Source of the DNA: Methylopila sp. 73B
GTDB taxonomy: Bacteria; Pseudomonadota; Alphaproteobacteria; Rhizobiales; Methylopilaceae
DNA: 64,000 nt
Direction of reading: 5' to 3'
Assembly (NCBI RefSeq): GCF_000526315.1
Contig: NZ_JAFV01000001.1
Location: 3,412,501-3,476,500, forward strand
Shown: positions 47,459 through 58,607 of the stretch, piece by piece
Position numbering within the stretch: position 1 is the stretch's first letter
How the letters are laid out: each line of letters starts with the position of its first letter
Position numbers and translations under genes: made by a program
The notes under the pieces: model-generated
The model's input: only the letters and a program-made list of their open reading frames with translations
Databases searched by the model: none
Told to the model about the DNA's origin: nothing

Positions 47459-48682
47459 ATGAGCCTCGACGTCATCACCTTCGGCTGCCGGCTCAACGCC
47501 GTGGACAGCGAGACCATCCGCGCCCATGCGCGCGGGCGGGACGATCTCGTCGTGGTCAACGCCTGCGCCGTCACCGCCGAAGCCACCCGGCAGGCGCGCC
47601 AGGCGGTGCGCCGCGCCGCGCGCGCCAACCCCCGGGCGGAGATCGTGGTGACCGGCTGCGGCGCCGAGATCGAGCCGCAGGCGTTTTCAAGCATGCCCGA
47701 GGTCGTCCGGGTGGTCGGCGCGGCCGACAAGCTCCGGCCCGAGACCTGGGCTCCAGGACATGAGCGCGTGGCGCCGGTCGCGGACGCGGCGCTCCTCGCG
47801 CCGCCGGCGGACGCCGCCATCCTCGCGCCGCGGGCCTTCGTGCAGGTCCAGACCGGGTGCGACCATCGCTGCACCTTTTGCGTCATCCCCTTCGGCCGCG
47901 GCGCCTCGCGCTCCACGCCGGCGGCGCAGGTGATCGCAGAGGTGCGTCGGGTGCTGGACCGCGGGGCGCAAGAGGCGGTGCTGACGGGCGTCGACCTCAC
48001 CTCTTGGGGGCTCGATCTCGGCGCCGGCGAGCGGCTGGGCGATCTCGTCCGCGCGGTGCTCGCCGCCGTGCCCGAGCTGCCGCGGCTGCGGCTGTCCTCG
48101 CTTGACGCGGTCGAGATCGACGACGCGCTGGTGCGGGCGTTTGCGGAGGAGGATCGGCTCGCGCCGCATCTCCACCTTTCACTCCAGTCCGGCGACGACA
48201 TGATCCTGAAGCGCATGAGGCGTCGGCATTCTCGCGCCGACGCCGTGCGGTTCTGCGACGGGATGCGGCGGGCGCGGCCCGACGTCGCCTTCGGCTGCGA
48301 CGTGATCGCGGGATTCCCGACCGAGACTGACGCGATGTTCGAGAACACCCGCTCGGCGCTTGAGGACTGCGGAATCGCCTACGCGCACGTGTTTCCCTAC
48401 TCCGTGCGCCCCGGCGTTCCCGCCGCCCGCATGCCGCAGGTGGCCGGCGAAATCATCAAGATCCGCGCCGCGGCCCTGCGCGCGACGGGAGAGGCCTTGC
48501 TCGCCCGCCACCTCGCGGGCCATGTGGGGCGGCGGCTCACCGCGCTGTCGGAGGGCCGGGGCCTCGCCCGCGCCGCGGACTTCGCGCTGGTTCGCCTAGC
48601 CACGGACGCGCCCAAGGGCGCGTTTGTGGATGTGACGGTCGCGGGCCACGACGGCCGCGCGCTGCTTGCGGCGGTCGAGTGA
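47459..48682 (+). CDS. mtaB: tRNA t6A37 methylthiotransferase MtaB
   Basis: A 407-residue radical-SAM methylthiotransferase making ms2t6A37. The N-terminal UPF0004 domain has three cluster Cys (FGCRLNA, NACAVTAEAT, TGCGAEI); the radical-SAM core has CDHRCTFC (CxxxCxxC) near residue 138; a C-terminal TRAM-like segment follows. Pairing with ftsY downstream is typical of Hyphomicrobiales. Its substrate t6A is made with TsaB, also in this window. Confidence 0.93.
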   Translation: MSLDVITFGCRLNAVDSETIRAHARGRDDLVVVNACAVTAEATRQARQAVRRAARANPRAEIVVTGCGAEIEPQAFSSMPEVVRVVGAADKLRPETWAPGHERVAPVADAALLAPPADAAILAPRAFVQVQTGCDHRCTFCVIPFGRGASRSTPAAQVIAEVRRVLDRGAQEAVLTGVDLTSWGLDLGAGERLGDLVRAVLAAVPELPRLRLSSLDAVEIDDALVRAFAEEDRLAPHLHLSLQSGDDMILKRMRRRHSRADAVRFCDGMRRARPDVAFGCDVIAGFPTETDAMFENTRSALEDCGIAYAHVFPYSVRPGVPAARMPQVAGEIIKIRAAALRATGEALLARHLAGHVGRRLTALSEGRGLARAADFALVRLATDAPKGAFVDVTVAGHDGRALLAAVE

Positions 48683-48692
48683 TATGGGTGCG

Positions 48693-48803
48693 TGCTTCGA
48701 GACGCCATCCTGCGGATGGCTCCTCAGCATGAGGAGGTTTTGGTTTTGACATCCTGGTCGTCCCTCATGCTGAGGAGCCCGCTTCAGTGGGCGTCTCGAA
48801 GCA
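48693..48803. repeat. Bipartite inverted repeat, CTTCGAGACGCC family
   Basis: Left arm 48693-48735 (TGCTTCGAGACGCC...CTCAGCATGAGGA) and right arm 48761-48803 (TCCCTCATGCTGAGGAG...GGCGTCTCGAAGCA) are near-perfect reverse complements with a 25-bp centre. It lies between mtaB and ftsY, ending 37 bp before the ftsY start. Confidence 0.85.
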
Positions 48804-48840
48804 TCTATGGCGTCTCCGCAGTCTCCAGGGTCTCGCGCCG

Positions 48841-49800
48841 ATGACCGACGCTCCCGAGGCCAAAGGCTGGTTCACGCGCCTGCGCGACGGTCTCTCCAAG
48901 ACCTCGACGCAGCTCACCCGCGGCATCACAGAGATCTTCACCAAGGAGAAACTGGACGCGGCGACGCTGGACGAGCTCGAGGACCTGCTGATCCAGTCCG
49001 ACCTCGGCGTCGCGACGGCCGAGCGCGTCACGGCCGCCGTGGGCCGGGCGCGGCACGCCAGGCAGCTCGACGGCGAGAGCGTGCGCGCGATCGTGGCGCA
49101 GGAGGTAGCGCGCGTGCTGGCGCCGGTCGCCGTGCCGCTCGATCCGCCCGAGAGCGCACGCCCGGCGGTGATCCTCGTCGTGGGGGTCAACGGCTCGGGC
49201 AAGACCACCACCATCGGCAAGTTGGCCGAGACATACCGCACCGCAGGCTTGAAGGTCGTGCTGGCGGCGGGCGACACGTTCCGCGCCGCGGCGGTCGAGC
49301 AGCTCGCCGTCTGGGCGCAGCGCACCGGCGCCGCCTTCGTCTCCAAGGAGACCGGGGCCGACGCCGCCGCGCTCGCCTACGAGGCCTACGCCAAGGCGCG
49401 GGCGGACGACGCGGACCTGCTGATCGTCGACACCGCCGGCCGGCTGCAGAACAAGGCCGGGCTGATGGCGGAGCTCGAGAAGATCGTGCGCGTGCTGAAG
49501 AAGTTCGACGCCGACGCGCCGCACGCCTGCCTGCTGGTGCTGGACGCCACCACCGGCCAGAACGCGCTCGGCCAGGTGGAGGCTTTCGCCAAAACCGCGG
49601 GCGTCACCGGCCTCGTCATGACCAAGCTCGACGGCACCGCCCGGGGCGGCATCCTGGTCGCGGTCGCGGAGAAGTACCGTCTGCCGGTGCACTTCATCGG
49701 CGTAGGCGAAGGCCTCGACGACCTCGAGCCGTTCGACCCTGACGATTTCGCCCGGGCGCTCGTAGGGTTGTCTCGGGTCGAGAAGACCTACGAGTTCTAA
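48841..49800 (+). CDS. ftsY: Signal recognition particle receptor FtsY
   Basis: A 319-residue SRP GTPase that docks SRP-ribosome complexes at the membrane. It has an N-terminal helical domain (WFTRLRDGLSKTSTQLTRGI), G1 GVNGSGKT (115-122), DTAGRLQNK (G3), TKLDGTARGG (G4) and the C-terminal GEGLDDLEPFDPDDFARAL. The ATG at 48841 is chosen; an upstream GTG at 48787 lies inside the repeat. The acidic A-domain of E. coli FtsY is absent, as in other alphaproteobacteria. No strong SD is visible. Confidence 0.95.
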   Translation: MTDAPEAKGWFTRLRDGLSKTSTQLTRGITEIFTKEKLDAATLDELEDLLIQSDLGVATAERVTAAVGRARHARQLDGESVRAIVAQEVARVLAPVAVPLDPPESARPAVILVVGVNGSGKTTTIGKLAETYRTAGLKVVLAAGDTFRAAAVEQLAVWAQRTGAAFVSKETGADAAALAYEAYAKARADDADLLIVDTAGRLQNKAGLMAELEKIVRVLKKFDADAPHACLLVLDATTGQNALGQVEAFAKTAGVTGLVMTKLDGTARGGILVAVAEKYRLPVHFIGVGEGLDDLEPFDPDDFARALVGLSRVEKTYEF

Positions 49801-49812
49801 CCGACGCTCGCC

Positions 49813-50607
49813 TTACTCGGCGGCCTGGCCGAAGGTCGTTTGCGCGCGCGCCCGATCGCGGGTGTACTGCACCAGATCCGCCTGCAGCGCCTGTAGGTCC
49901 TTCGCCGGCGTCCAGACCTTCACAGCGTATTCGACGCCGCCGTCGCTGTAGCTCGTCGGCGTCACGATCGGCTCCGGCGAGGCCAGCGTGTGCGGGTTGT
50001 CACGGAGGAAAGCGGCGATCTCAGCGCGGGCGGATTCGAAATCCTGGTCGGCCGGCGCGGTCAGCGTCGTCTCCACGCGGCGGGTCGGATATTTCGACTT
50101 GTTGGTCAGCGCCGTGCCCCAGACCTGCGCGTTCGGGATCAGCACCTGCACGTTGTCGCCGCTCGCGAGCTCCGTGAAGAACAGGTTGAGGTCGCGCACC
50201 GTCCCCGCCTTGCCGGCGACCTCGATGGCGTCGCCGACCTTGAACGGGCGGAACAGCAGCAGCATCACGCCCGCCGCCATGTTCGACAGCGTGCCCTGCA
50301 GCGCGAGGCCGATGGCGAGGGAGGCGGCGCCCAGGACCGCGATGAGGCTCGTCGCCTGGATGCCGACGAGCTGCAGGATCGCCACCAGCGCCACGGCGAG
50401 CGTGGCGTATTGCGCGAGGCTCGCGAGGAAGGAGGCGACCGTCACGTCCATCCGCTTGGAGGCGAGCAGCCCGCGGTGGACGCCGTTGTGGATCACGCCG
50501 GCGATCCAGAAGCCGGCGACCGCCAGCGCCAGCGCGCCCACGACGTTGAAGCCGTAGACCACTACGAGGTTGGTCAGGAAGGTGAAGTCGATCGGCACGT
50601 TGGGCAT
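49813..50607 (-). CDS. Small-conductance mechanosensitive channel (MscS family)
   Basis: A 264-residue MscS-type channel, close to E. coli MscS in size. Three membrane helices lie within residues 10-105; the pore-lining helix is the Gly/Ala-rich GAASLAIGLALQGTLSNMAAGVMLLLFRPF, followed by a soluble cage. It opens under membrane tension in hypo-osmotic shock. The ATG at 50607 has GAGGGG upstream and is preferred to the GTG at 50619. Convergent with ftsY, 12 bp between stops. Confidence 0.92.
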   Translation of the reverse strand: MPNVPIDFTFLTNLVVVYGFNVVGALALAVAGFWIAGVIHNGVHRGLLASKRMDVTVASFLASLAQYATLAVALVAILQLVGIQATSLIAVLGAASLAIGLALQGTLSNMAAGVMLLLFRPFKVGDAIEVAGKAGTVRDLNLFFTELASGDNVQVLIPNAQVWGTALTNKSKYPTRRVETTLTAPADQDFESARAEIAAFLRDNPHTLASPEPIVTPTSYSDGGVEYAVKVWTPAKDLQALQADLVQYTRDRARAQTTFGQAAE

Positions 50608-50880
50608 CGGGCCCCTCACGTCTTCGGCGGGCGACGCGCGTCAACGCCAGCGTCGGCCGTTCTCGGGTTATCGGGCGTTTCCCCGACGTAGCGCGGCCGC
50701 CTGTTCGCGCAACCCCCGGGCCCGTGTCGCAGGCGCAGGCTCTTGCCTTCAGGCGCGGCCATGGGCAATGTCGCCAGTCCCTGCGCGGCCCCACGCCGCG
50801 CCGCCTCCCGATCGCCGACGCCGCCCCCGCTGCGACCGTCGCGCGATCTCCACCGACGACACCGGAGCGGGACGACCCAC

Positions 50881-51999
50881 ATGCGCGCGACCCTCGAGCG
50901 AGCGGCCCTCCTGAAGGCCCTTGCCCATGTCCACCGCGTCGTCGAGCGGCGGAACACCATCCCGATCCTCGCGAACGTCCTGCTTCGCGCCGGAGCCGAC
51001 GGCCTCAGGCTTCAGGCGACCGACCTCGACCTCGAGGTGGTGGAGACGGTGGCCGCCGAGGTGGCGCAGCCCGGCGCGACCACGGTGCCGGCGCACACCT
51101 TCTACGACATCGTCCGCAAGCTGCCGGACGGCAGCCAGGTCTCGCTGGAGATGGGCGGCGAGCGCGGCACGCTGGTCATCCGCGCCGGGCGCTCGCGCTT
51201 TACGCTGCAGACCCTGCCGGACAGCGACTTCCCGGACCTCGCCGCAGGCGAGCTTCCGACCGGCTTCACGATCGGCGCGGCCGACCTGAAGCGCCTGATC
51301 GACAAGACCCAGTTCGCGATCTCGAACGAAGAGACGCGCTACTATCTCAACGGCATCTACCTGCACGCGGTCGACAGCGCGGGCGTGTCGCTGCTGCGCG
51401 CGGTCGCGACCGACGGCCATCGCCTCGCTCGGGTCGAGATGCCGGCCCCGGCGGGCGCCGTCGGGATGCCGGGCGTGATCGTGCCGCGCAAGACCGTCTC
51501 CGAGATCCAGCGCCTCGTCGAGGACCCGGAAGGCGAGGTCAAGGTCGAGCTCTCGCCCACCAAGATCCGCGTGTCCTTCGGCCAGGTGGTGCTGACCTCC
51601 AAGCTGATCGACGGCACCTTCCCGGACTACGGTCGCGTCATCCCCGCCGGAAACGACAAGCGCCTCACGGTCGATCGGCTCGAGTTCAAGAGCGCGGTCG
51701 ACCGCGTCTCCACCATCTCGTCCGAGCGCGGCCGCGCCGTGAAGCTCTCGCTCACCGACCGCAAGCTGGTGCTCACCGTCACCAACCCGGACTCGGGCAA
51801 CGCGACGGAGGAGATCGAGGTCGACTACGAGGCCGAGCCGCTCGATATCGGCTTCAACTCCCGTTATCTGCTCGACATCGCCGACCAGCTCGAAGGCGAC
51901 ACCGCGCTCATCCGGCTCGCCGATCCCGGCTCGCCGACGCTGGTGCAGGACCGCGACGACGCCCCGGCGCTCTACGTGCTCATGCCCATGCGGGTGTGA
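50881..51999 (+). CDS. dnaN: DNA polymerase III beta subunit (sliding clamp)
   Basis: A 372-residue clamp with three repeated domains. Typical stretches are the N-terminal ALLKALAHVHRVVERRNTIPIL, FYDIVRKLPDG, RYYLNGIYLH with ATDGHRLA, and the C-terminal YVLMPMRV. It is followed by recF across a repeat-bearing 170-bp spacer. dnaA is not in the window, so the chromosome origin cannot be placed here from this gene alone. Confidence 0.97.
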   Translation: MRATLERAALLKALAHVHRVVERRNTIPILANVLLRAGADGLRLQATDLDLEVVETVAAEVAQPGATTVPAHTFYDIVRKLPDGSQVSLEMGGERGTLVIRAGRSRFTLQTLPDSDFPDLAAGELPTGFTIGAADLKRLIDKTQFAISNEETRYYLNGIYLHAVDSAGVSLLRAVATDGHRLARVEMPAPAGAVGMPGVIVPRKTVSEIQRLVEDPEGEVKVELSPTKIRVSFGQVVLTSKLIDGTFPDYGRVIPAGNDKRLTVDRLEFKSAVDRVSTISSERGRAVKLSLTDRKLVLTVTNPDSGNATEEIEVDYEAEPLDIGFNSRYLLDIADQLEGDTALIRLADPGSPTLVQDRDDAPALYVLMPMRV

Positions 52000-52023
52000 G
52001 GGGCGATCGTTCGGTTTCTCAAG

Positions 52024-52113
52024 CGCTTCGTCGTCCTCCGGCTTGACCGGAGGACCCATGTCCGACGTGGCGCTCTGCGCCCGAGATGGATCCTCCGATC
52101 AAGGCGGAGGATG
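52024..52113. repeat. Bipartite inverted repeat, GTCCTCCGG family
   Basis: Left arm about 52024-52060 (GTCGTCCTCCGGCTTGACCGG...) and right arm about 52086-52113 (ATGGATCCTCCGATCAAGGCG...) are imperfect reverse complements. Each arm also contains a short internal hairpin. It occupies the dnaN-recF spacer and ends 57 bp before the recF start. Confidence 0.8.
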
Positions 52114-52169
52114 ACGCGCTTCATGTGGCGAGCGTCCAGACCCATAACGCCTATCGCGCCGTCGCTCTC

Positions 52170-53315
52170 ATGACCGCCCCCAGCCGCGCCGCCGTCTCGC
52201 GCCTGCGCCTCACCAACTTCCGCTCCTACCCCTCGCTCGACCTGGCGTGCGGCGAGGGCTCGGTCGCGCTCGTCGGGCCGAACGGCGCCGGCAAGACCAA
52301 CATCCTCGAGGCGATCTCGCTGCTCGCGCCCGGCCGTGGCCTGCGCCGCGCGCCGCACGGCGAGTTCGCGCGCACGCCGGGCGACGGTTCCTGGGCCGTC
52401 GCGGCCGAAATCTCCAGCGACGGGGACGGCCCGACCCGGCTCGGCACGGGCGTCGAGCCCGCGCAGGACGCGCCCGGCCGCCGCTGCCGGATCGACGGCG
52501 CGCCGGTCTCGGGCGCCGGGGCGTTCTCCGAGCATCTCCGCCTCGTCTGGCTGACGCCGGACCTCGACGGCCTGTTCCGCGGGCCGGCCGGCGATCGCAG
52601 GCGCTTCCTCGACCGGCTGGTCAACGCCGCGGACCCCGCGCACGCCGCCCGCGCCTCGGGGCTCGAGCGGGCGCTGCGTTCCCGCAACCGCCTGCTCGAG
52701 GATCCGCGCGCGGACGCCCGCTGGGTGGACGCCGTCGAACGCGAACTGGCGGAACTCGCCGTCGCCGTGGCGGCCGCGCGGGTGGAGACCGTCGCCCGGC
52801 TGGCGGCGCTCGTCGCCGAGACCGCAGACCCGGCGTCGCCATTCCCGACCGCCGACGTCGCGCTCGAAGGGTCGGTGGAGGCCGAACTCGTCCATCTCTC
52901 CGCGACCGCCGCCGAAGACGCCTACCGCGAGCGGCTGGGCCGCGGTCGTCCCCGCGATCGCGCAGCCGGGCGAACCCTCGAAGGCCCGCATCTGAGCGAC
53001 CTTCTGGTGCGCCACGCCGCCAAGGACATGCCGGCGGAGAAGTGCTCCACCGGCGAGCAGAAGGCGCTTCTTGTGGGCCTCGTGCTGGCGCACGCCCGCC
53101 TCGTCGCCCGTCTCGACGGCCGGGCGCCCGTGGTGCTGCTCGACGAGGTCGCGGCCCATCTCGACCCTGCCCGCCGGGAGGCGCTCTACGGCGCGCTCGA
53201 CGCCCTCGGCGCACAGGTCTGGCTCACCGGAGCCGACCCCGCCGCCTTCGCCGACCTCGGGGGCCGGGCGACGGTGTTTGCGGTGGCGGACGGAGAGGTC
53301 CGACGCAGGGCGTGA
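52170..53315 (+). CDS. recF: DNA replication and repair protein RecF
   Basis: A 381-residue SMC-like ATPase that loads RecA at gaps through RecFOR. Seen: LRLTNFRSYPSLDL, Walker A GPNGAGKT (residues 36-43), signature CSTGEQKALL and Walker B VVLLDEVAAHLD. The ATG at 52170 is preferred; an in-frame extension upstream would be translated from the repeat. Normally gyrB follows recF; here a LysE gene intervenes. Confidence 0.96.
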   Translation: MTAPSRAAVSRLRLTNFRSYPSLDLACGEGSVALVGPNGAGKTNILEAISLLAPGRGLRRAPHGEFARTPGDGSWAVAAEISSDGDGPTRLGTGVEPAQDAPGRRCRIDGAPVSGAGAFSEHLRLVWLTPDLDGLFRGPAGDRRRFLDRLVNAADPAHAARASGLERALRSRNRLLEDPRADARWVDAVERELAELAVAVAAARVETVARLAALVAETADPASPFPTADVALEGSVEAELVHLSATAAEDAYRERLGRGRPRDRAAGRTLEGPHLSDLLVRHAAKDMPAEKCSTGEQKALLVGLVLAHARLVARLDGRAPVVLLDEVAAHLDPARREALYGALDALGAQVWLTGADPAAFADLGGRATVFAVADGEVRRRA

Positions 53316-53369
53316 GACCACCAGGCGCGGCTTGACGGCGCGCGCACGCCGACATCTCATCTCGCCGCC

Positions 53370-53984
53370 ATGACCTTCGCCGCGCTGCTCACCTTTTCGG
53401 CCGCCCTGTTCGTCGCCGCCGCCACGCCCGGCCCCGGGGTAGCCGCCATTGTCGCGCGGGCGCTGGGCGTCGGCCTGCGCGCGACCTTGCCGATGGTCGC
53501 GGGGCTCATCCTGGGCGACGTCGTCTGGCTCGCCTGCGCCGCCTTCGGGCTCGCCGTGCTCGCCGCCACCTTCGGGACCGTCTTCCTGGTCGTGAAGTAT
53601 GTCGGCGCGGCCTATCTGCTCTACCTCGCGGTGAAGCTCTGGCGCGCTCCGGCCTCGGCCGACGCGGTCGCCGCCGAGGCGCGGCCGATGTTGGCGGCGC
53701 GCAGCTTCCTCGCCGGCCTCGCGGTCACGATCGGCAATCCCAAGGCCATGGTGTTCTATCTCGCCCTGCTGCCGGCGATCGTCGACCTCGGCCAGGTCGA
53801 CGCGCTCGGCTTCGCTGAACTCGCGCTGGCCACCGCGCTTGTCCTCGTCGCCGTCATCGGCGGCTATGCGGCGCTCGCCTCGCGCGCCCGCGCCTGGCTG
53901 GTCTCGCCCCGGGGGCGGCGCCTGCTGAACCGCATCTCGGGCGCGACCATGGGCGCAGCCGCCGCGGGCGTCGCCGCGAGCTGA
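53370..53984 (+). CDS. LysE-family amino acid exporter
   Basis: A 204-residue inner-membrane protein of the LysE/RhtB family with about six helices. The hallmark ATPGPGVAAIVARALG is at residues about 15-30, and GLAVTIGNPKAMVFYLALLP near residue 110. Members export basic or neutral amino acids or homoserine lactones. Its position between recF and gyrB, on the same strand, looks accidental rather than functional. Confidence 0.9.
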   Translation: MTFAALLTFSAALFVAAATPGPGVAAIVARALGVGLRATLPMVAGLILGDVVWLACAAFGLAVLAATFGTVFLVVKYVGAAYLLYLAVKLWRAPASADAVAAEARPMLAARSFLAGLAVTIGNPKAMVFYLALLPAIVDLGQVDALGFAELALATALVLVAVIGGYAALASRARAWLVSPRGRRLLNRISGATMGAAAAGVAAS

Positions 53985-54031
53985 CGCGAGCCCGGTGGGT
54001 CGACCCCAAAAAAGCCATCCTGATCAGTTAG

Positions 54032-56662
<2,631 letters not shown>

Positions 56663-56716
56663 GGGCGGGGGGGGCCGGCCCAGGGCGCAACCTGCGTCCG
56701 TCACCGACGGGAGCCC

Positions 56717-58474
56717 ATGCCGCCCCTCATCGATCCGCGCCGCGGCGACGTCGAGGACGACGCGTCGAGCACCAAGGTCTGGTCCCTCGCCTCGCTGGCG
56801 GGGTGGGTGCTGGTCGAGATCAGCCTGCCTAAGCTGCTCCTGTCCTGGCTGTTGCTGGTCGGGCTGCCCTGCCTGTTGCTGGGCGTCGCGCCGCTCGCGG
56901 CGACGGCCTGGATGTCGACGGTCTCGCGCACCGCTCTGGAGGCCTTCAGCGGGGTCGCGCCCTTCGTGGCGCTTGCGGCGGCCTTGATCGTCGCGGGCGT
57001 CGGCGGTCGCCCGGCCTTCCGATTGGCCGAACGAAGCTTCTGGTCCCTGAACGCCCTCGCGGTGCAGCCGAGCTTCGTGCTGTGCCGGGAGGCCATGCGC
57101 CACTTCGTGGGGCGGCGGCTGTCGCTGTGGTTCCGGCGCGACGGCGCGCGGGTGGGCCAGGTCACAGCGGTCGCGGCGGCGGTCCTGATGTCGTGTCTCG
57201 CCGGCGCCGCCGCCTGGCTGGCCTGGCCGCATTCCCGCTGGATCGGCTCCTGGGGCGATCTGGCGTCCCCGCTCACCCTGCTTGGCGCGTCCTTCGCGAA
57301 CAGCGTCGTATTGTTCGGCGCCTATGTGGCCTGCGGATCCCTCGCCTGGGGCGCGGCCGACGCCGCGATGGGGCAGCCGAGGACGCTGGAGAGCCACGAC
57401 CCCGAGGCCGGCGGAAAGGTCTGGCGGGTCGCGCACCTGTCCGACCTGCACGCCGTCGGCGAGCGCTTCGGTTTCCGCATCGAGAGCGGTCGCGCAGGGC
57501 CTCAGGGCAACGCGCGGCTGGCGGCCACGTTCGAGGCCTTGGCGCGGGCCCACGCCGCGGAGCCGCTCGACCTCGTGCTGGTCACCGGCGACATGACCGA
57601 CGCGGGGCGCTCGTCGGAATGGGCGGAGTTCCTGGAGGCGCTCGACACGCTCGACCCCGCGCTGCGCGAGCGCATGCTGTTCATCCCCGGCAACCATGAC
57701 GTCAACGTGGTGGACCGCTCGAACCCCGCCCGGCTCGACCTGCCGTTCTCGCCGGGCAAGCGGCTCCGCGAGCTCCGCGCGCTCGGCCTGCTCGCGGACC
57801 TTCAGGCGGAGCGGGTGGTCGTCGCCGGCGCCAAGGCCACGTTCGACGCGACCCTGTCGGAGTGGCTCGCGCCCCATGGGCAGGCGCTTGCGACCTTCGT
57901 GCGCACGGGCCGCGGCAAGCGCGGGCGCGACGTCAGCACGCTGTGGGACGAGGCGTTTCCCATGGTGCGCCTCCCCGAAACGCCCGACGGGCTCGGCGTG
58001 ATCCTGCTCAACTCCAACGCCGACACGCATTTCTCCTTCACCAACGCGCTCGGCATGCTCCCCGCGGAGCAGGAGCGCCGGACGACCGCCGTCATCCGCG
58101 CCCATCCCGAGGCCAGCTGGCTGGTGGCGTTGCACCACCATCTGGTGGAGTACCCCCGACCGACGCGGTCGCTGTCGGAGCGCATCGGCACGGCGCTGAT
58201 CAACGGCAGCTGGTTTCTTCGGCAGCTGAAGCCCGCGGCGCGCCGCGTGGTGGTGATGCACGGACACCGCCACGTCGACTGGACCGGCCGCTGCGGCGAC
58301 CTCCGCATCGTCTCCGCGCCGTCGCCGGTGATGGGACGGCCGTATTTCTGGATCCAGCGCTTCGGGGTCGCCGACGGACGTCTAACGCTGCTCAAGCCGC
58401 AGAGGGTCGACCTCGGGCAGCCGCCCCACGTGGCGACGCCGCCGGTCGCGAAGGCCGGCGAATTCGAGACGTAA
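56717..58474 (+). CDS. Membrane-anchored calcineurin-like metallophosphoesterase
   Basis: A 585-residue protein. The first about 225 residues hold roughly six hydrophobic segments; the C-terminal domain is a calcineurin-like phosphoesterase with all metal motifs: AHLSDLHAVGERF (Asp, His), VTGDMTDAG (Asp), IPGNHDVNV (Asn, His), VALHHHLVEYP (His) and VMHGHRHVDW (His). Related soluble enzymes cleave phosphodiesters or UDP-diacylglucosamine. The multi-pass N-terminus is unusual. It lies 54 bp after gyrB but probably has no functional tie to it. Substrate unknown. Confidence 0.87.
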   Translation: MPPLIDPRRGDVEDDASSTKVWSLASLAGWVLVEISLPKLLLSWLLLVGLPCLLLGVAPLAATAWMSTVSRTALEAFSGVAPFVALAAALIVAGVGGRPAFRLAERSFWSLNALAVQPSFVLCREAMRHFVGRRLSLWFRRDGARVGQVTAVAAAVLMSCLAGAAAWLAWPHSRWIGSWGDLASPLTLLGASFANSVVLFGAYVACGSLAWGAADAAMGQPRTLESHDPEAGGKVWRVAHLSDLHAVGERFGFRIESGRAGPQGNARLAATFEALARAHAAEPLDLVLVTGDMTDAGRSSEWAEFLEALDTLDPALRERMLFIPGNHDVNVVDRSNPARLDLPFSPGKRLRELRALGLLADLQAERVVVAGAKATFDATLSEWLAPHGQALATFVRTGRGKRGRDVSTLWDEAFPMVRLPETPDGLGVILLNSNADTHFSFTNALGMLPAEQERRTTAVIRAHPEASWLVALHHHLVEYPRPTRSLSERIGTALINGSWFLRQLKPAARRVVVMHGHRHVDWTGRCGDLRIVSAPSPVMGRPYFWIQRFGVADGRLTLLKPQRVDLGQPPHVATPPVAKAGEFET

Positions 58475-58607
58475 GGTCGCTGCGCTTTGGCGACAGTCGG
58501 CGGAGATCGTGGTCGACCGTCCGCCGCGCTTCGGCGCGACGCCGATAGCACGCGCCTCGAGCGTCTGAGGCGACGCGTCCGTCAGGACGCGATCGTCGCG
58601 GCTGGGC

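Noticed and set aside
48787-48840. Alternative GTG start for FtsY
   Set aside because: It lies inside an inverted repeat and adds residues not typical of FtsY.
56668-56675. Run of G residues after gyrB
   Set aside because: It is intergenic and does not suggest programmed slippage.
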